Assembly: GCA_014871385.1 (NCBI GenBank)
Contig: CM026426.1
Location: 75,802,934-75,866,933, forward strand
Direction of reading: 5' to 3'
Length of the DNA: 64,000 nucleotides
DNA from: Ceratodon purpureus
Lineage: Eukaryota > Streptophyta > Bryopsida > Pseudoditrichales > Ditrichaceae
Part shown: piece by piece, positions 49,001 through 60,500 of the stretch
How the letters are laid out: every line of letters starts with the position of its first letter
Numbering within the stretch: the stretch's first letter is position 1
Translations under genes and position numbers: made by a program
The notes under the pieces: generated by a model
Told to the model about the DNA's origin: nothing
Database searches by the model: none
The model's input: the letters and a program-made list of their open reading frames with translations, nothing else

Positions 49001-50269
49001 GGAGAAGGTTTTCGAGTGCCTAGAGAAGGATTCACGCGGGAAATCGAAGGTGACGGAGCCCGAGTTCATTGAAGAATCGGAAGAGGAAGACTCTGAACCC
49101 GAAGGTATGCCATTCTAACTCCACTTATGAGGTATTATATTATATAGTTCACATTGTAATTCAGTTGTAATATGAACCGAATGAATGGAAAGTGTGTGAT
49201 TTGTCCACAAGGTTTAAGTTCTAACTGTTCATGTGGGGTTGTCTCAGAGAAATGTCCTGATCTACCGTCCAACTCGGAGACTACAATAAGTGGTAGCAAT
49301 AGTGAGAGCGAAGAGAGCGACGATGAAGACGATGAGGGAGAAAGTGGCCACAGTCCCCAGGTTCAGCAGGTACAAGAAGAGAAGCCAAAAGAAGATAAAG
49401 CAACGATGTTGGACATCGAGAAGAAGTTCAGGGATGAGGGACTCATTCAGAGTACAGCGGTTCAGATGGTGCTCACACAAGACATAGAAGCCGTGGAACG
49501 CCCACGTGAAGAAGACCCGAGGAGTGACGCTGGTGAGGGAGGTGTGCCAAGACGTAACATAGGCTTAGGGTCCGGGGAGGTTAAGAGAGATAGTGACATG
49601 GAGTTGGACAGTGAAATAGAAGGAGGAGGGGAGACTAAGGGTAAGGTAGGGGGGGATGTTCATGTACTGAAGGTGATAGGAGAGGAGGGGTTAGACGAGG
49701 GGCAAGAGGAGGTGCTGGAACAGGATAGCCTAGAAATTCGGGGCAGACCTTGGACCTCCTTGGTTCAGTCGAATATGGCTTTGGATGTGCCCACCAACCA
49801 GGATAAGGAGTGTGAAGAAGGAGAGAACCCGAAGGGCATGGAGCAAAGTATCGAGGGAGATGAGGCCGCCCAAGGTGTTCAGAACGAGGCCAAGGAGAAA
49901 CAGGTGAAGGAGAAACAGGTGAAGGGGAAGAGAAAGTCCTTAGAAGGGAGGAGGCTTCAGGAGGAGTTGGAAGAACACGGTGTGATTGGAATATCAGGTG
50001 GCGGAGAACACGGGCCAGCTCAGAGGACCCGGGCCAGTAGGAGATCGAGCGAAGGTGATTATCTGGCAACGCAACGGAAGTCTAAGGGTAGAAGGCAAAA
50101 GGACTGTGCGGTGGAAAAGGGTGGGCAGAAGAAATCTAGCAAGAGAAAGTCAAAGGAGACCCCTTCTCTTCGTAACTGCCCCAATGTTGGTAGTCCCGGA
50201 TGCAGCCCAAGCCCAAGCGGGAAAAAACTCAGCGATGCTACTGTGGCAGCGGCGAGCAGTGAGCAGTGA
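46059..50269 (+). pseudogene. RING-like zinc protein with coiled coil and acidic tail; one frameshift, one TGA
   Basis: Exons fit 46059-46783 (with a +1 shift near 46530), 47162-48034, 48733-49111 and 49248-50269. The N-terminal part is basic, then has RFLDIDELQELIDGLKSPPDVLTWEDFRDRY. After the shift comes WVVLEYQKNLVNWALYGQETNNRQRRKYEEDL. The second exon gives a long charged helix (LLMEIEGLKLDEELAKKAKD...) and a RING-H2-like cluster CALCG...SCKHMYHPFC...KCAAANC (about 47740-47870). The last exon is very acidic, then basic (KGKRKSLEGRR). A TGA at 48978-48980 interrupts an otherwise open third exon. A ubiquitin-ligase role is possible from the zinc spacing but unproven. The two lesions may be real decay or sequence errors. 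No transposase domain seen. Confidence 0.6.
48035..48732 (+). promoter_or_regulatory. Intron with a dense cluster of GTAC (AGTACT) motifs
   Basis: About 20 GTAC words, mostly within AGTACT/AGTACTT, lie in under 700 bases, where about three would be expected by chance. GTAC is the core bound by plant SBP/SPL factors and the core of copper-response elements. Function here is unknown. Confidence 0.55.
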
Positions 50270-51003
50270 GCGGTGAGCAGCCAAAAATCGCACCGGGGGT
50301 CAAAAGTGAGCAGACAAAAAACGCACCGGGGCCAATATTTTCGTGTGCAAAAAACGCACCGGGGACAGCGTTCGACCTATGACCGTGGAAATTTGTCGAG
50401 CATGTGTGGCATATCACCGTGGAAATTGCGAGGTACCGCCCCCGAATACTCGCAGCGGAAAGACTATAAAATCCGACAGACGCTCTTGGGCGACCATAGA
50501 ATGTTGAGGTACCTCAGATGTGCGCAAGTGATTAGCGGCATGGGGATGGTGAAAGAGGACTGTGAAGTTTGGGTTCCGAGTGCGGAAGAGTGCGAAGTAA
50601 TTGATATCCTCTCAAACCTAGGTGACTATTCGATTCAGTCTGGAAGGGAAGTGGCTGTGATCGACAAAGCGGAAAACATGGAGAACTTGATTCCTCCAAG
50701 AGCAGGCCCATATTCTCAGCTTCGCGGTTCGAGGAACATTCCAAGGATCGCAAGTCCGTGTTGGAAGCCAAAGATGATGAGACCGATCGTGACAAGGACG
50801 TTGAGATGCGCGGCCAATCCATATGCTGGTGCCGTTGGGGACGGAAAGATGTACGTATTGCAATTGCCCAAGCATTTAGAGAGACCAACAACGCCAACCA
50901 TATCGGCGAGTGATACTGGAATCAATCTTGAAGAACACCAAGGATGGGAGAGGCTAGACTTTTCTGTTGATGGAGAAGATAGTATTGCCGTTGAGCAGTA
51001 GTA
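50270..51003 (+). CDS. Unknown open frame downstream of the RING-like gene
   Basis: One frame is open for 242 codons to 51001. It opens with three repeats (KSHRGSKVSRQ, KTHRGQYFRVQ, KTHRGQRST) that come from a DNA repeat CGCACCGGGG at 50290, 50321 and 50352, followed by MCGISPWKLRGTAPEYSQRKDYKIRQ. From about 50670 an alternative forward frame (ASRFEEHSKDRKSVLEAKDD) looks equally protein-like, so the correct frame is unclear. No domain recognised. The start overlaps the end of the preceding gene. Confidence 0.3.
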
Positions 51004-51794
51004 AGGCTAACAAAATATTTAAGTGTAAACTGCATTAGTGGTTGCAGCCGTAGCATCGTCCGAGCCTAGGAAATCTAAATGTCGTTATCATGTATCTTAA
51101 CCAACCTGGGTACAATAAAGAATGACATGGGGGGCGAGAAAATATTTCAATTTTGGCATTTCAATTTTACTCGATCTAATGTGATGTTTCACCTCCATTC
51201 TGGGTACAATTAAGATCCGTAACAAGGACGTAGTGCAAAGGGCGGCCGGCGTTATGAACTTTTATATTAATTATGAAATCTTAAGTTACCGTGACGTAAT
51301 TCTACAATTCCAATGGTAGTTCTGAACGGGTGGGCACCCTCGATATTGTTAGCAAGACTAAACCCACTGAAGAATCCGTCAGCCACATACAGGGGAATGG
51401 TTGGGGTGCGGTACTAGGGTAGTAGGGTGAAGGGAAGGAAGACCGAGTGTCATGGGACTCCGACAGCCGGGCTACTGCATCATCTGGAGCGGGTGGTACC
51501 TGGCTTATAGTGAGATAGGAAATGAAAATAGTTTGTGGGACAGTTTAGTGACAAAGAACTCAACATACACAGACACTTGGTTTGTGAAACGGGGCTTGAT
51601 GATGCACAGTTTGCTGTCAATTTGGTTCAAGAATTAAAGTGTAGTGGTTCAAACAATGTGCAAATGTAAGCTTGGCAAAGATAGACTGATATCAAAGTGA
51701 TTACATATGTATTAAAGGAGCAAGTTAAAAGCAGTACAACGACTATACCCTGTTACAAAACAGCGACTATATCACGATGCTCTCAACATAGATG
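51004..51794. other. Gene-free spacer
   Basis: No credible coding frame, RNA gene or repeat noticed. Confidence 0.4.
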
Positions 51795-52469
51795 TCAAAC
51801 GGGAACTTCCTTCGCCACCTCCGATACAGACTGCAGACTTGGACCTATCACAGAACTATCACAAATCCATCTTTCGCCATTTCGTTTCCATAGAGAAATC
51901 ATGCGCAGCGTAGGGCACTGCGTGGAAGGGTTGTCAACAACGTTAAGAACCTGCAGCCCCGAATACGCTTCCTGGCGGTACGTGTCCCTCCAGAAATCGA
52001 CTCTGAGAAACGTGACTGGGTCGGGTGGGGAGGGCTGCGCAAAACACAACGTCACGCTGTTGCCGTCCGGGAAGAACCCCACCTGACTCAGTCGATGAAA
52101 GGTTGTGGACTCACTCGGAGGAATATGAGGTGTCATGATTCCTCCGGAAGGTGCTTCCTGAAAGCCTTGGCCAGGTACCCAGACAAAAAGCATGATGCAC
52201 CTCATCATCTTTGGAGCGTCAACGGAATGGAGAAATTGATCATCAAAGACCACACTGCAGGTAAACACTTTCAAAAGCCACGTCTTAAAATTCTGAGACC
52301 AATTCTCAGCGCACTGGTAGAGTGAGAATTCAATCTTGGCCTGGGCGGAGGGTTTGCGAAATACAATATCCCCGATCTGCGGATCCATCATGGAGCTGGT
52401 GTCTAACATAATTCGCGATTTCTCACCTAGGCTAAAATAGATTGGTTTCATCGCGAGGTCCATTGGCAT
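51795..52469 (-). CDS. Unknown 224-aa protein
   Basis: A single uninterrupted frame runs from the ATG at 52469 to TGA at 51795. The composition is that of a folded globular protein: IYFSLGEKSRIMLDTSSMMDPQIGDIVFRKP, then VFTCSVVFDDQFLHSVDAPKMMRCIMLFVWVPGQGF, then VTFLRVDFWRDTYRQEAYSGLQVLNVVDN. I recognise no family, signal peptide or membrane segment. It lies about 1 kb beyond the 3' end of transposase copy 2, so it could be a host gene or cargo next to element 2. Confidence 0.5.
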   Translation of the reverse strand: MPMDLAMKPIYFSLGEKSRIMLDTSSMMDPQIGDIVFRKPSAQAKIEFSLYQCAENWSQNFKTWLLKVFTCSVVFDDQFLHSVDAPKMMRCIMLFVWVPGQGFQEAPSGGIMTPHIPPSESTTFHRLSQVGFFPDGNSVTLCFAQPSPPDPVTFLRVDFWRDTYRQEAYSGLQVLNVVDNPSTQCPTLRMISLWKRNGERWICDSSVIGPSLQSVSEVAKEVPV

Positions 52470-53512
52470 GAGGCTTCAGCTCATAATGATTATGCGATCT
52501 CCACCAACCTCATATATAGAGATCATCCCACAAGCAATCACAGAGCGCCGGAATCAGCAATGAAACATTGGTAATTGAATACAGCTTTATCGATTGAGGT
52601 GTATCGTACTCTCACAAATTCGGCGGCAGTCTGGCAGGATTCAGGTGAGTTAGCCGAGATTTTTTGAACTTTGGTTATGAACAAAGCGTGCATTTCGATG
52701 ACCTCCAAAACATTATCTAATCATCATTTAGAATACAATACATATATCTCTCTTAATGGAGCAAACGGGATGATTATATAACGGGATATATACCTGCCAA
52801 AAAATCCGGCAGTAGGATCCCTGCAATATTGTGTCATCCGGGAGATCAACATGAATTTTACCGGACTTAAATTACTGAGATGTCATTTTGTTACCCGTAG
52901 GGTAGTTCTCTGAAGTGGTGGAAGGGCGCCACCCGTGGTTTTGGTTGGGACCTAGAACGTAGTGCCGGATCCGTCAGATGATTTCGGGGACGGACTTGTG
53001 GCAAGGTACCGTGGCGCGGGAGGGGAACGAAATGGACTCAAAAAAACCGTCAGCCGGGTTTGGGATGGGGCCGTGATGAGGGGGACCCGGCCCAGTATCA
53101 GAATTCTTCATTATGCCATGACGACTACGTTTTTCGGGATGAGAATTGCGACGGCGTTTGGATGGATGCAACGGTCAGATAGCAAAGAAGTGAGAGCATA
53201 TGCATTCTATGTCTTCGGTGTGATTGGGTACCATTGATGATAAGAAATTTTACAATCGTTGGCGCATAAAGTAGATCAATTTCTGAAAAAACTTAGAATA
53301 TTGATGGAAATAAATACAAATATACAAAAATGTCTGGATCGAACCGTATACTAAACGATGCTCATGCCAACACATGATCTGAATATCTGACATGAATACG
53401 AGCAGTTTTGCCACCGCTTTGATCTGTGACGTAATAGAAATAAAAATGTCACCTAGTTCGTACCGAGCGCCCTAGGATGAAGGTAGGGGAAAAAGACACA
53501 TCAGAAGCAAAC
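52470..53512. other. Spacer at the 3' side of transposase copy 2
   Basis: No gene supported; a 91-residue forward frame (52962-53237) has no homology I recognise. The outer end of element 2 should fall here, but no inverted repeat was identified. Confidence 0.4.
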
Positions 53513-56500
53513 CTAGACATTGATAAGCGAAAGAAGGCCACTCTGGAAAATAGCCTTGACCTCGTTAAAGCTGAGGCTTGGAGCATGGATGTAGGAGTCC
53601 TGGTAAATATCAAGGTTGCATATAGCATTGAAGATGTAATAGAGATGCTTGCAAGGCACCCAGGGAGGTCGTTTTCCCAGCGACTTGATGGACATTTCCT
53701 TGAAGTTGGGGCAGGTGCAGGCGGGCTCCGGGCCAATTGTTATTTTATAGACGTTAGACTCCGATACGGTCTCGGAGACAACGCTGATGATGCACCCGAA
53801 ACCTGGGTTAGGTATGAGTGCGACTGATTGGATTCGAATGGTGAGTAGAGTAGATGAGGCCCAGTTGTTCTCGTGCTCTGTTCGTGGCACCCGGTTACAG
53901 CGCCGAATCTTGAATCTTCCTCGCACCGTGGGATATATTCCTGGAGCTGGGGGTACACTCCACTGCAAGAGGTCAAACCGTGGCCGCTGTGGGAGAGATG
54001 CACCGTCGTGGAAAACTTCGTGAGCGGGTAATTCTTGGCGTTGAGGGAGTCTGAAACCGGCTGCCTTGAGGTCAAGTATCTCCCTCTTTGAAAGGCGAGA
54101 GCCACGCTTGACAGGCCAGATAAGCGGGGGAGGGGGCATGCTGGAGACCCAGTTCCGCTTAGTACCCATGACGCATCTCTGGATGTCGTCGTTACAGAAG
54201 CAGAACTGCATCCATTTTTGCTAATCCTTCCTGACGTCGGTGAAGATGCCCCAGTAGCATGGCACAATTGTAGCCTTCTTTCCCTGTATGAGCCTTGCCG
54301 TGCACTTCTTATTAGTCCTCGCCTATTGAGCAAAACACGCCTTCGCCGATCCCTTTGGAAGCCTGACAAGGTGCCACATACTCTCGTCCACATCCGTCTC
54401 CTCCACAGCGGTTACATGATGACGACTCCTGTTCTCGTCCGGGCTTGAGACTGGCGATGGGGGTGCCGCTTGGACCCTCGATGGAGGTGAATCCTCTGGT
54501 TCAGGATCAGGCTCCTTGCGTGCTCGCGTATTCCTAGTGCTCAGACGAGGTTGAGAAAAATTTACCTTGTCCGGCCTGTGGGAGTCATATTCGGATCCGA
54601 TGGGTTGATTCAGCTTCCGTTTTGTGGACCCAAAGAGCTCCTCGCCTTCGCGATGTGGCTCACGGGAGAGCAATTGTGGAGCGTCATGGAAGTGTTCAGT
54701 GGCATCGGCAAGGCGCTTGGGAATCCCTGATTTTTGAGCTCGCCGTAAATAGAGTTCGGCTTTGCAAGGTCTCTTACCCGGGGTCTCACCTCGCAGGTAG
54801 GCGCTATAGTTAGTGCATTGCATGAAGCCCCTGACATAATCGTCCACCGTGGCAAAGTAGATGTTGTCGCCACGATTGCCCGACATCTGAAGCCATATAT
54901 TGTGCACAGTCTCCGAGAGGTTGCAAGAGGGCATCTCGTCCTTCTCGGCGTCCGTAAGGTCCTGGAATCAAAGAAATTGCTGATTCAATCAATTCTTGGT
55001 CAAATAAGTGTATTAAGTGACTGGATAAAAGAAGAGATGTTGTACTCACCAATTGCATGAAGCCTCCCCACTGCCGATATCTAAAGTGCCAAAATACGAG
55101 CCAAAGTTCGAGGTCACGAAGACCGGAGGCAGTAGTAGCGCCTGAGGAGGTCCACCATGCTCGGATCGCGTGGAAACGAATGTCGGCTTCTTCCATGTTC
55201 TTTGCATCACGATACTGCTTGCAAAGCACGTAATGCTGCCTCTGCAAATCTGATCCGATGATGTGAGCCTCAGTGTGCTTCCTAAGTGAGGTTGCCCAAT
55301 GAAATTGGCACGTACGCTCACGGTCTGGCATTGGAACCGTCGCGTCGCCACTTCCATAGATCTTCCGCACACAGTTCCAGTTGGCCTGGGCGCTGTCCGC
55401 CATGAAGCCCTTGAAGTTGACTTTGTCATAGCCATGTTTTGCCATAATTCCGTTCAGGAATTGCCACATCACGGTCTGGGCCCTCAAGTCTTCTGACTGC
55501 ATATCACAAATGGCGATAATCATGACCCGGCAATACTGAGAGTCATAGACATGACATGCCATGGTTGTCCAACCCTTTGTGCGCTTGACGTGATCAAACA
55601 TAATCTAGGAATCCTGGAGATCCCCGCCAGGTTGCATTCGCTTTACAAAGTCCACTCCCGACCCGGGCCCTTTCTCGGACATCTTAAAGATAAAAACCTT
55701 GTCCCCTTCAGAACCCTGCCCGGGAAATTTATTGTCATGAATAAACTCCCACTTGCTGCAGCCCCGCAAGGCAGCGATGCCGTCGATAATGCCCAGGTTA
55801 CCGATCCCCCTGAAGGTCGTCACGGCGTTCTTAAGCCCGGGCTTGCTGAGTGTATAATACTTCTTGAACACCTCATCCAACTCTTCGTCGGAAAGAATGG
55901 TCCGCTTCTCCCCCGGTGCTGTTAAGAGGTACTCACTCAGAAAATCCTTACTCGCCTCTAGAGCTAGGGCCGATGTCTTGGCGAACGGATTGTTCTGCAT
56001 ATGCAACTCGAGTAGGTCGAGAACCTTCTGCTTGGTCTCCCTGCACTCAACGTATCCAACAGGGTGGTTATGTGTACCGATATGGATACACGCACGTGAC
56101 ATCGCAGGATTCCCGAGCACGTCGTACATCCTTGCAGGGCACGTGGCGATGCATTCCGGGGGATATCTGCAGATTTTGCATACAAGTGTGGACTTCGGAG
56201 GAGGATCACAACCAACGACAAACGGGGTAAGCGTGACACCGTCCCACTCAGACTCGTTCACCTCCATCTTGCGTTTGTCTCCTCGAAGCAAGAAGTCGCA
56301 CTTCTCGTTCTGGCATTTCAGATGACCTGCACATACAGAATATCTGAAAGTCAGTCCTTGGTCGTTTGTGATGTTGGTCGTCATGGTCTTGCACCATGGA
56401 TGTGCGTCGTACTTCTTATCCATCCCTGCCATTGACTTTGCGCTCGCTGCAGTGCCGCGATCAGGGATTGGTGGAAGCTCGAAGAGCACGTCCCCGTTAA

Positions 56501-57074
56501 ACTCGGTCGGTAGAAATGGCACCCGATCCCTCTGAAGTGCTCTAAAGTCCAACCTCGACAAAGCATTCCTCGCTCCGGGTCTGGAAAAAAGACGCATAAG
56601 GCCGGGGATGACACTGAAGCTACCCGATACTGGTTTCTGCGAAGAACTAGGCTGAGCTTGGGACGGCGTTACGAAATCAGCCTTATCTAACTCACTTAGG
56701 ACATGAATGCGTTGAGCTACGGGTTGTTTCACAGGAGGATTTGGCTCGGTTCCAACATCGACAGTCGATGTCATGGATCGGCCCGGTGTTAATATCTCAG
56801 TGGATGCAGCCCAACGATCCGCAGTGAGTCCCCTCACGACATATCTTCTGGCCTCAAGAAGCCACTCCCTACCATCCTTAGCTCTAATCGGCATCTGATA
56901 TACAGTTTGAATCAATTCGCCATCGTCGTTGACAATTTCTTCCTGAAGATGGACGGACTCAAGAACAAGGTTGTATCTCACGCTCAACAAGCTAGCGATA
57001 ATCGACCCTACACCCTCCGAATTACATGGGACACAGAATGGAACATCGTGACCTTCAGCACGTATACGAGCCAT
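53513..57074 (-). pseudogene. MULE-like transposase, copy 2 (element 2), three in-frame TAG stops
   Basis: Homologue of the gene at 7316-11151 with the same order of parts. The ATG is at 57074 (frame open slightly further upstream). AASTEILTPGRS is at about 56790; then come the zinc cluster VCAGHLKCQNEKCDF and CKICRYPPEC...ACIHIGTHNHP (about 56330-56060), and the DDE core CHVYDSQYC, FMADSAQANWNCV, CQFHW and CNLSETVHN (about 54925). The C-terminal SWIM finger is CTCPNF...PCKHLYY (about 53720-53640). An intron at about 54963-55045 (GTGAGT...TTCCAG) joins GGFMQL to DLTDAEKDEMPSC. TAG codons at 55605-55607 (Trp in copy 1), 54323-54325 and 54221-54223 break a frame that is otherwise continuous. 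It is divergent from ParB-methyltransferase copy 3. Confidence 0.82.
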
Positions 57075-57516
57075 CTCTACGGGTATGATGTGCACAGAGT
57101 GGAAGAGCCGAAGTGAAGCAGGAAGGCTGTTGCATTGGGTGGTTTAAGAGTTTTGTAACCAAGTAGGTGATAGTTCACCATTGCAGCGTGGTTCAAGACC
57201 AGTATCATGTCCCAGAATATAGTTGAACAGCTTTTATTTTGGGCACACAATCAGCATTAATGACTGACAGATTCAAAAATAAATCGTCTATGAGAAGAAA
57301 CCGTCATGGCAAAGCCTATCACGCCCTATGGAACCTCAATTAATAGGCGAACTCAGAGCCCGGTGGGGGACATTTAGCCTTAATGCATCACACATTGGCC
57401 TTAGTCATTTTCAACGTAGCACGGTAGAGGTTCATTTCTCTCTCAATGTATCGAGGATCTGATAAGACTATGAGCTGGTTTTGTCTTCGAAGTGAGTTTT
57501 TCGTTCACCGTCACAA
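57075..57516. promoter_or_regulatory. Divergent intergenic region of element 2
   Basis: These 442 bases separate the start codons of transposase copy 2 and ParB-methyltransferase copy 3, the counterpart of the 412-base gap in element 1. By eye I see no strong sequence conservation between the two gaps and no assignable TATA box. Confidence 0.5.
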
Positions 57517-60500
57517 ATGCCCAAGTCACATCGGAGTGGGGGGTTAGGCTCCCCCAGTGAAGAAACCCAGGAGAGATCAGGGAAGAAGCGCAGAAAGAGT
57601 AAGACGGGGTTGCGCTTGACGGACAGGAAGTATCAGAGTCAGAGCAAGAGTCAAAGCAAGGTTGTTCGTTCAGTAAGCTCGATTCTCAGAGACTCGAGAT
57701 CCAAGATTGAAGGGTGTCCGAGCGTCAACACTGGAGGATCGGCCACGAAAGTTAGCAGCAATCACTTCGTCGACGGGCAAATGACGGTGGCCGTCTCAAC
57801 GAGGGTGTTCAGCGATCTACACGCCAGTTCCATTCTTCAGCCGCGACATTCTGATGTAAGCTTGCCAGCACGATGTCTTGGTACGTTCTAGACGCAGCTG
57901 TAGCATCATGATTGATCAGCGAGATTTTCGCTAGCCAGTGCCAGGTCGGGATCAAGTACTCGTAGGACTGGTTTGCGGCTTCAGAATAGTGAGTGGTGTG
58001 ATCGTCATGATAAATGTTTATGGTTTAATAGTTTGCCGTCGCAATTTTCATGGTACGCTGGGCGTAGAGGACGGACTGGTTGTAGTCATCATCCAACCGG
58101 GTTGAAGCCGGTCGCGGTGTGTACTAATGGCTTATGAGGGTTTTAAAAGTTTGTAGGTTCTTGGCATGCATCACAGTCATTGTCATACTTATCTTTGAGT
58201 AGGAAGTTGGTGCGGTCATCATTGTAGTTAGCTGTAGGAATTGATGGTTGTCGCGTTTAGGGTAGAGTGGGGGCCGCCGCGAGCAGGAAGTGTGGCTTAG
58301 AAGCTAATCGTGGAAAGGGTGTGAGCAAGAAGTGTGACTTAGAAGCCTCTCGAGGCAAGGGAGTGAGCACGCATAAATTGACAGACGGGAAGCCTTGCTC
58401 TTCAGTTTCCTGAGGGTTGCGGTGTTGGAGGTCAGAGATGCATGGAGGGGGTTTGGAGTGAGGTTCTTTGGTAGGTTAAGGGTATGCTGAAATGGTGTAA
58501 GTATAGGTTTTGAGAGGGTCTGACAGGGGCGGCTTCAGAGCACATCTCCATTTGGTTTGCCGTTGCAAGGTTTAGGTGGATAGTGCGAGGTCTGAATTAT
58601 TGTGGCCGAGAAGGGTTTCTGGGTGTCAAGAGCGGCGTTTTTTCAAGGCTTTAATCATTGGGAGTGCACAACAACTAGTGACGGATTGACGGATTTCAGA
58701 GTACATCTGTAAGTGTTGCTTAGGGTTTTTGTGACTTTTTAGGATATATGATGTTATGCTTCGCATTTGGGTGTATTTGTTGTGCTCTGAAATGCGGCCT
58801 TCTATTGACTTGCATGTAACGTGCCTCTACCTTGCAGGGCGCAATGAGCACTTCCCACGATATGGTGGACGCGGCCACAGAGGCAGTGAAGAGCGTGATA
58901 GACGATATTCCGAGAGGTCAGTTCATGGACGAGGATATGGGTAGTTCGCAACCTCCCATCCGTAATGGCAGGGCCCCTCCAAAAGTAAACTTTATGGGCT
59001 CCTTGCTCGAAGGAGATGATGAAGTGGGCAAGGCGGGGTTCTCGAGCGAGCAGCAGGAGGAGGGCTCGCGTGAAGAGCAGGAGGACGGCTCGCGTGAGCA
59101 GCAGGAGGATGGCTCGCGTGAGCAGCCGGAGGAGGACTGGTTTCAGCAAGAACCTAGCAAGGACAAGGATAGCAAGGAGGATGACGATCAGACCGAGGAT
59201 CAGACCCAAGTTGGTGATGGCGAAGCCGACGCTGATACTTTATTGAGCCTTGGTGGGCAGGTGCAAGAGATTGAACCTCCTCGAAAGCCTGTGAATGTTC
59301 GGCAAGCATTCCGTCAATTCAGGGAGGAGTTGAAACCGGACCCATATGCTGCATTACTCAAGATGCGCCGCTGACCTCACCAATATTCAATGTTCAAGAT
59401 TCCCTTATGCCGGTTAATCCCATGTGATTTCGTGCGTCCAGCAATGCAGAGTGATGTACAGAAGTTGCAAGCTGAGTTCTTCAACGGCATAAGACCCGGG
59501 TCTGGGGCATTTTATGTTGCAGATACATCGCACATGGGGGACGTCGCAAGTGTCACCGAGGAGATGAAGTCAAAATGGTGTAACGCTTGGAAGGTGTTGA
59601 ACGCTGCGTTCGAGGATGAGATCAGGCAGCACATGGAGACAAAGGATCTTACAGGAAAGATGTTTTATGTCTTTGATGGTAACCACCGCACAAGGGCATG
59701 GCGGGAGTTCATCGAAGTGGAATACCCAGATGATCTTGAATGGGCTAAAGCAAACGGAAGGCCGGACTGTATTCTCCTCGATGTGAAGGGAAGCCGTGAA
59801 GCTCTAGTGACAGCAATGCATGCCATCAACAAGTGAGTCTTAAACTGTGCAAGAGTATTGTCTTTTCTCCGGATGTTGATGTTGGATATAATGACATAGA
59901 AATTTAGAATCTTTGATATTAAAGAAGTGTGTGTTGTATTCAACACAGGGCCAATGAGGATGCTTACGTCAACGAAAGGCTGCCGCACACTCTACACAAG
60001 ATACAGACGTACGGGCAAATGTCTGTGGAGGAGCTGGAAAGGAGTGGAATTCTAACCCCGGATCTTCTGGCGCGAACGAAGAGTTCAACTAAGAAGTCCT
60101 GGCACTCGATGCCTCAAGAAGTATTTGTGACGTTTTTACACAGCGTAAGTGTTATAAGAAATCAGTGCTGTCAATTCGTAATTGGATGATTCAAGTCCCG
60201 AGATGTTAATGGCACGTGGACTGAAACAGGCAACATTGGCCCAAGTCGCAGAGGAGGCTTCTCAAATTTGGATCAACGAGCACCCTGGTGATGATTCAGG
60301 GCACGAGATGAGGGCAGCTGTGGACAAGGCCGTGAAGGAAGCCAAGGATAGGCTGCAAACAAAGTTCAACAGAGAGCAGGCCGTTGCAAATCCAATCCAT
60401 AGCAAGGGATTTCAAAACGAGGTAAATACTTTGGAGTTGATCAATTGGGTTATTCTTTGAATAAAGGACGTTGAAATTCGAGGTGATGAGCGGAAATTCA

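Noticed and set aside
49635-50069. 144-residue Pro/Ser-rich minus-strand frame
   Set aside because: Mirror of the Glu/Gly-rich last exon of the RING-like gene.
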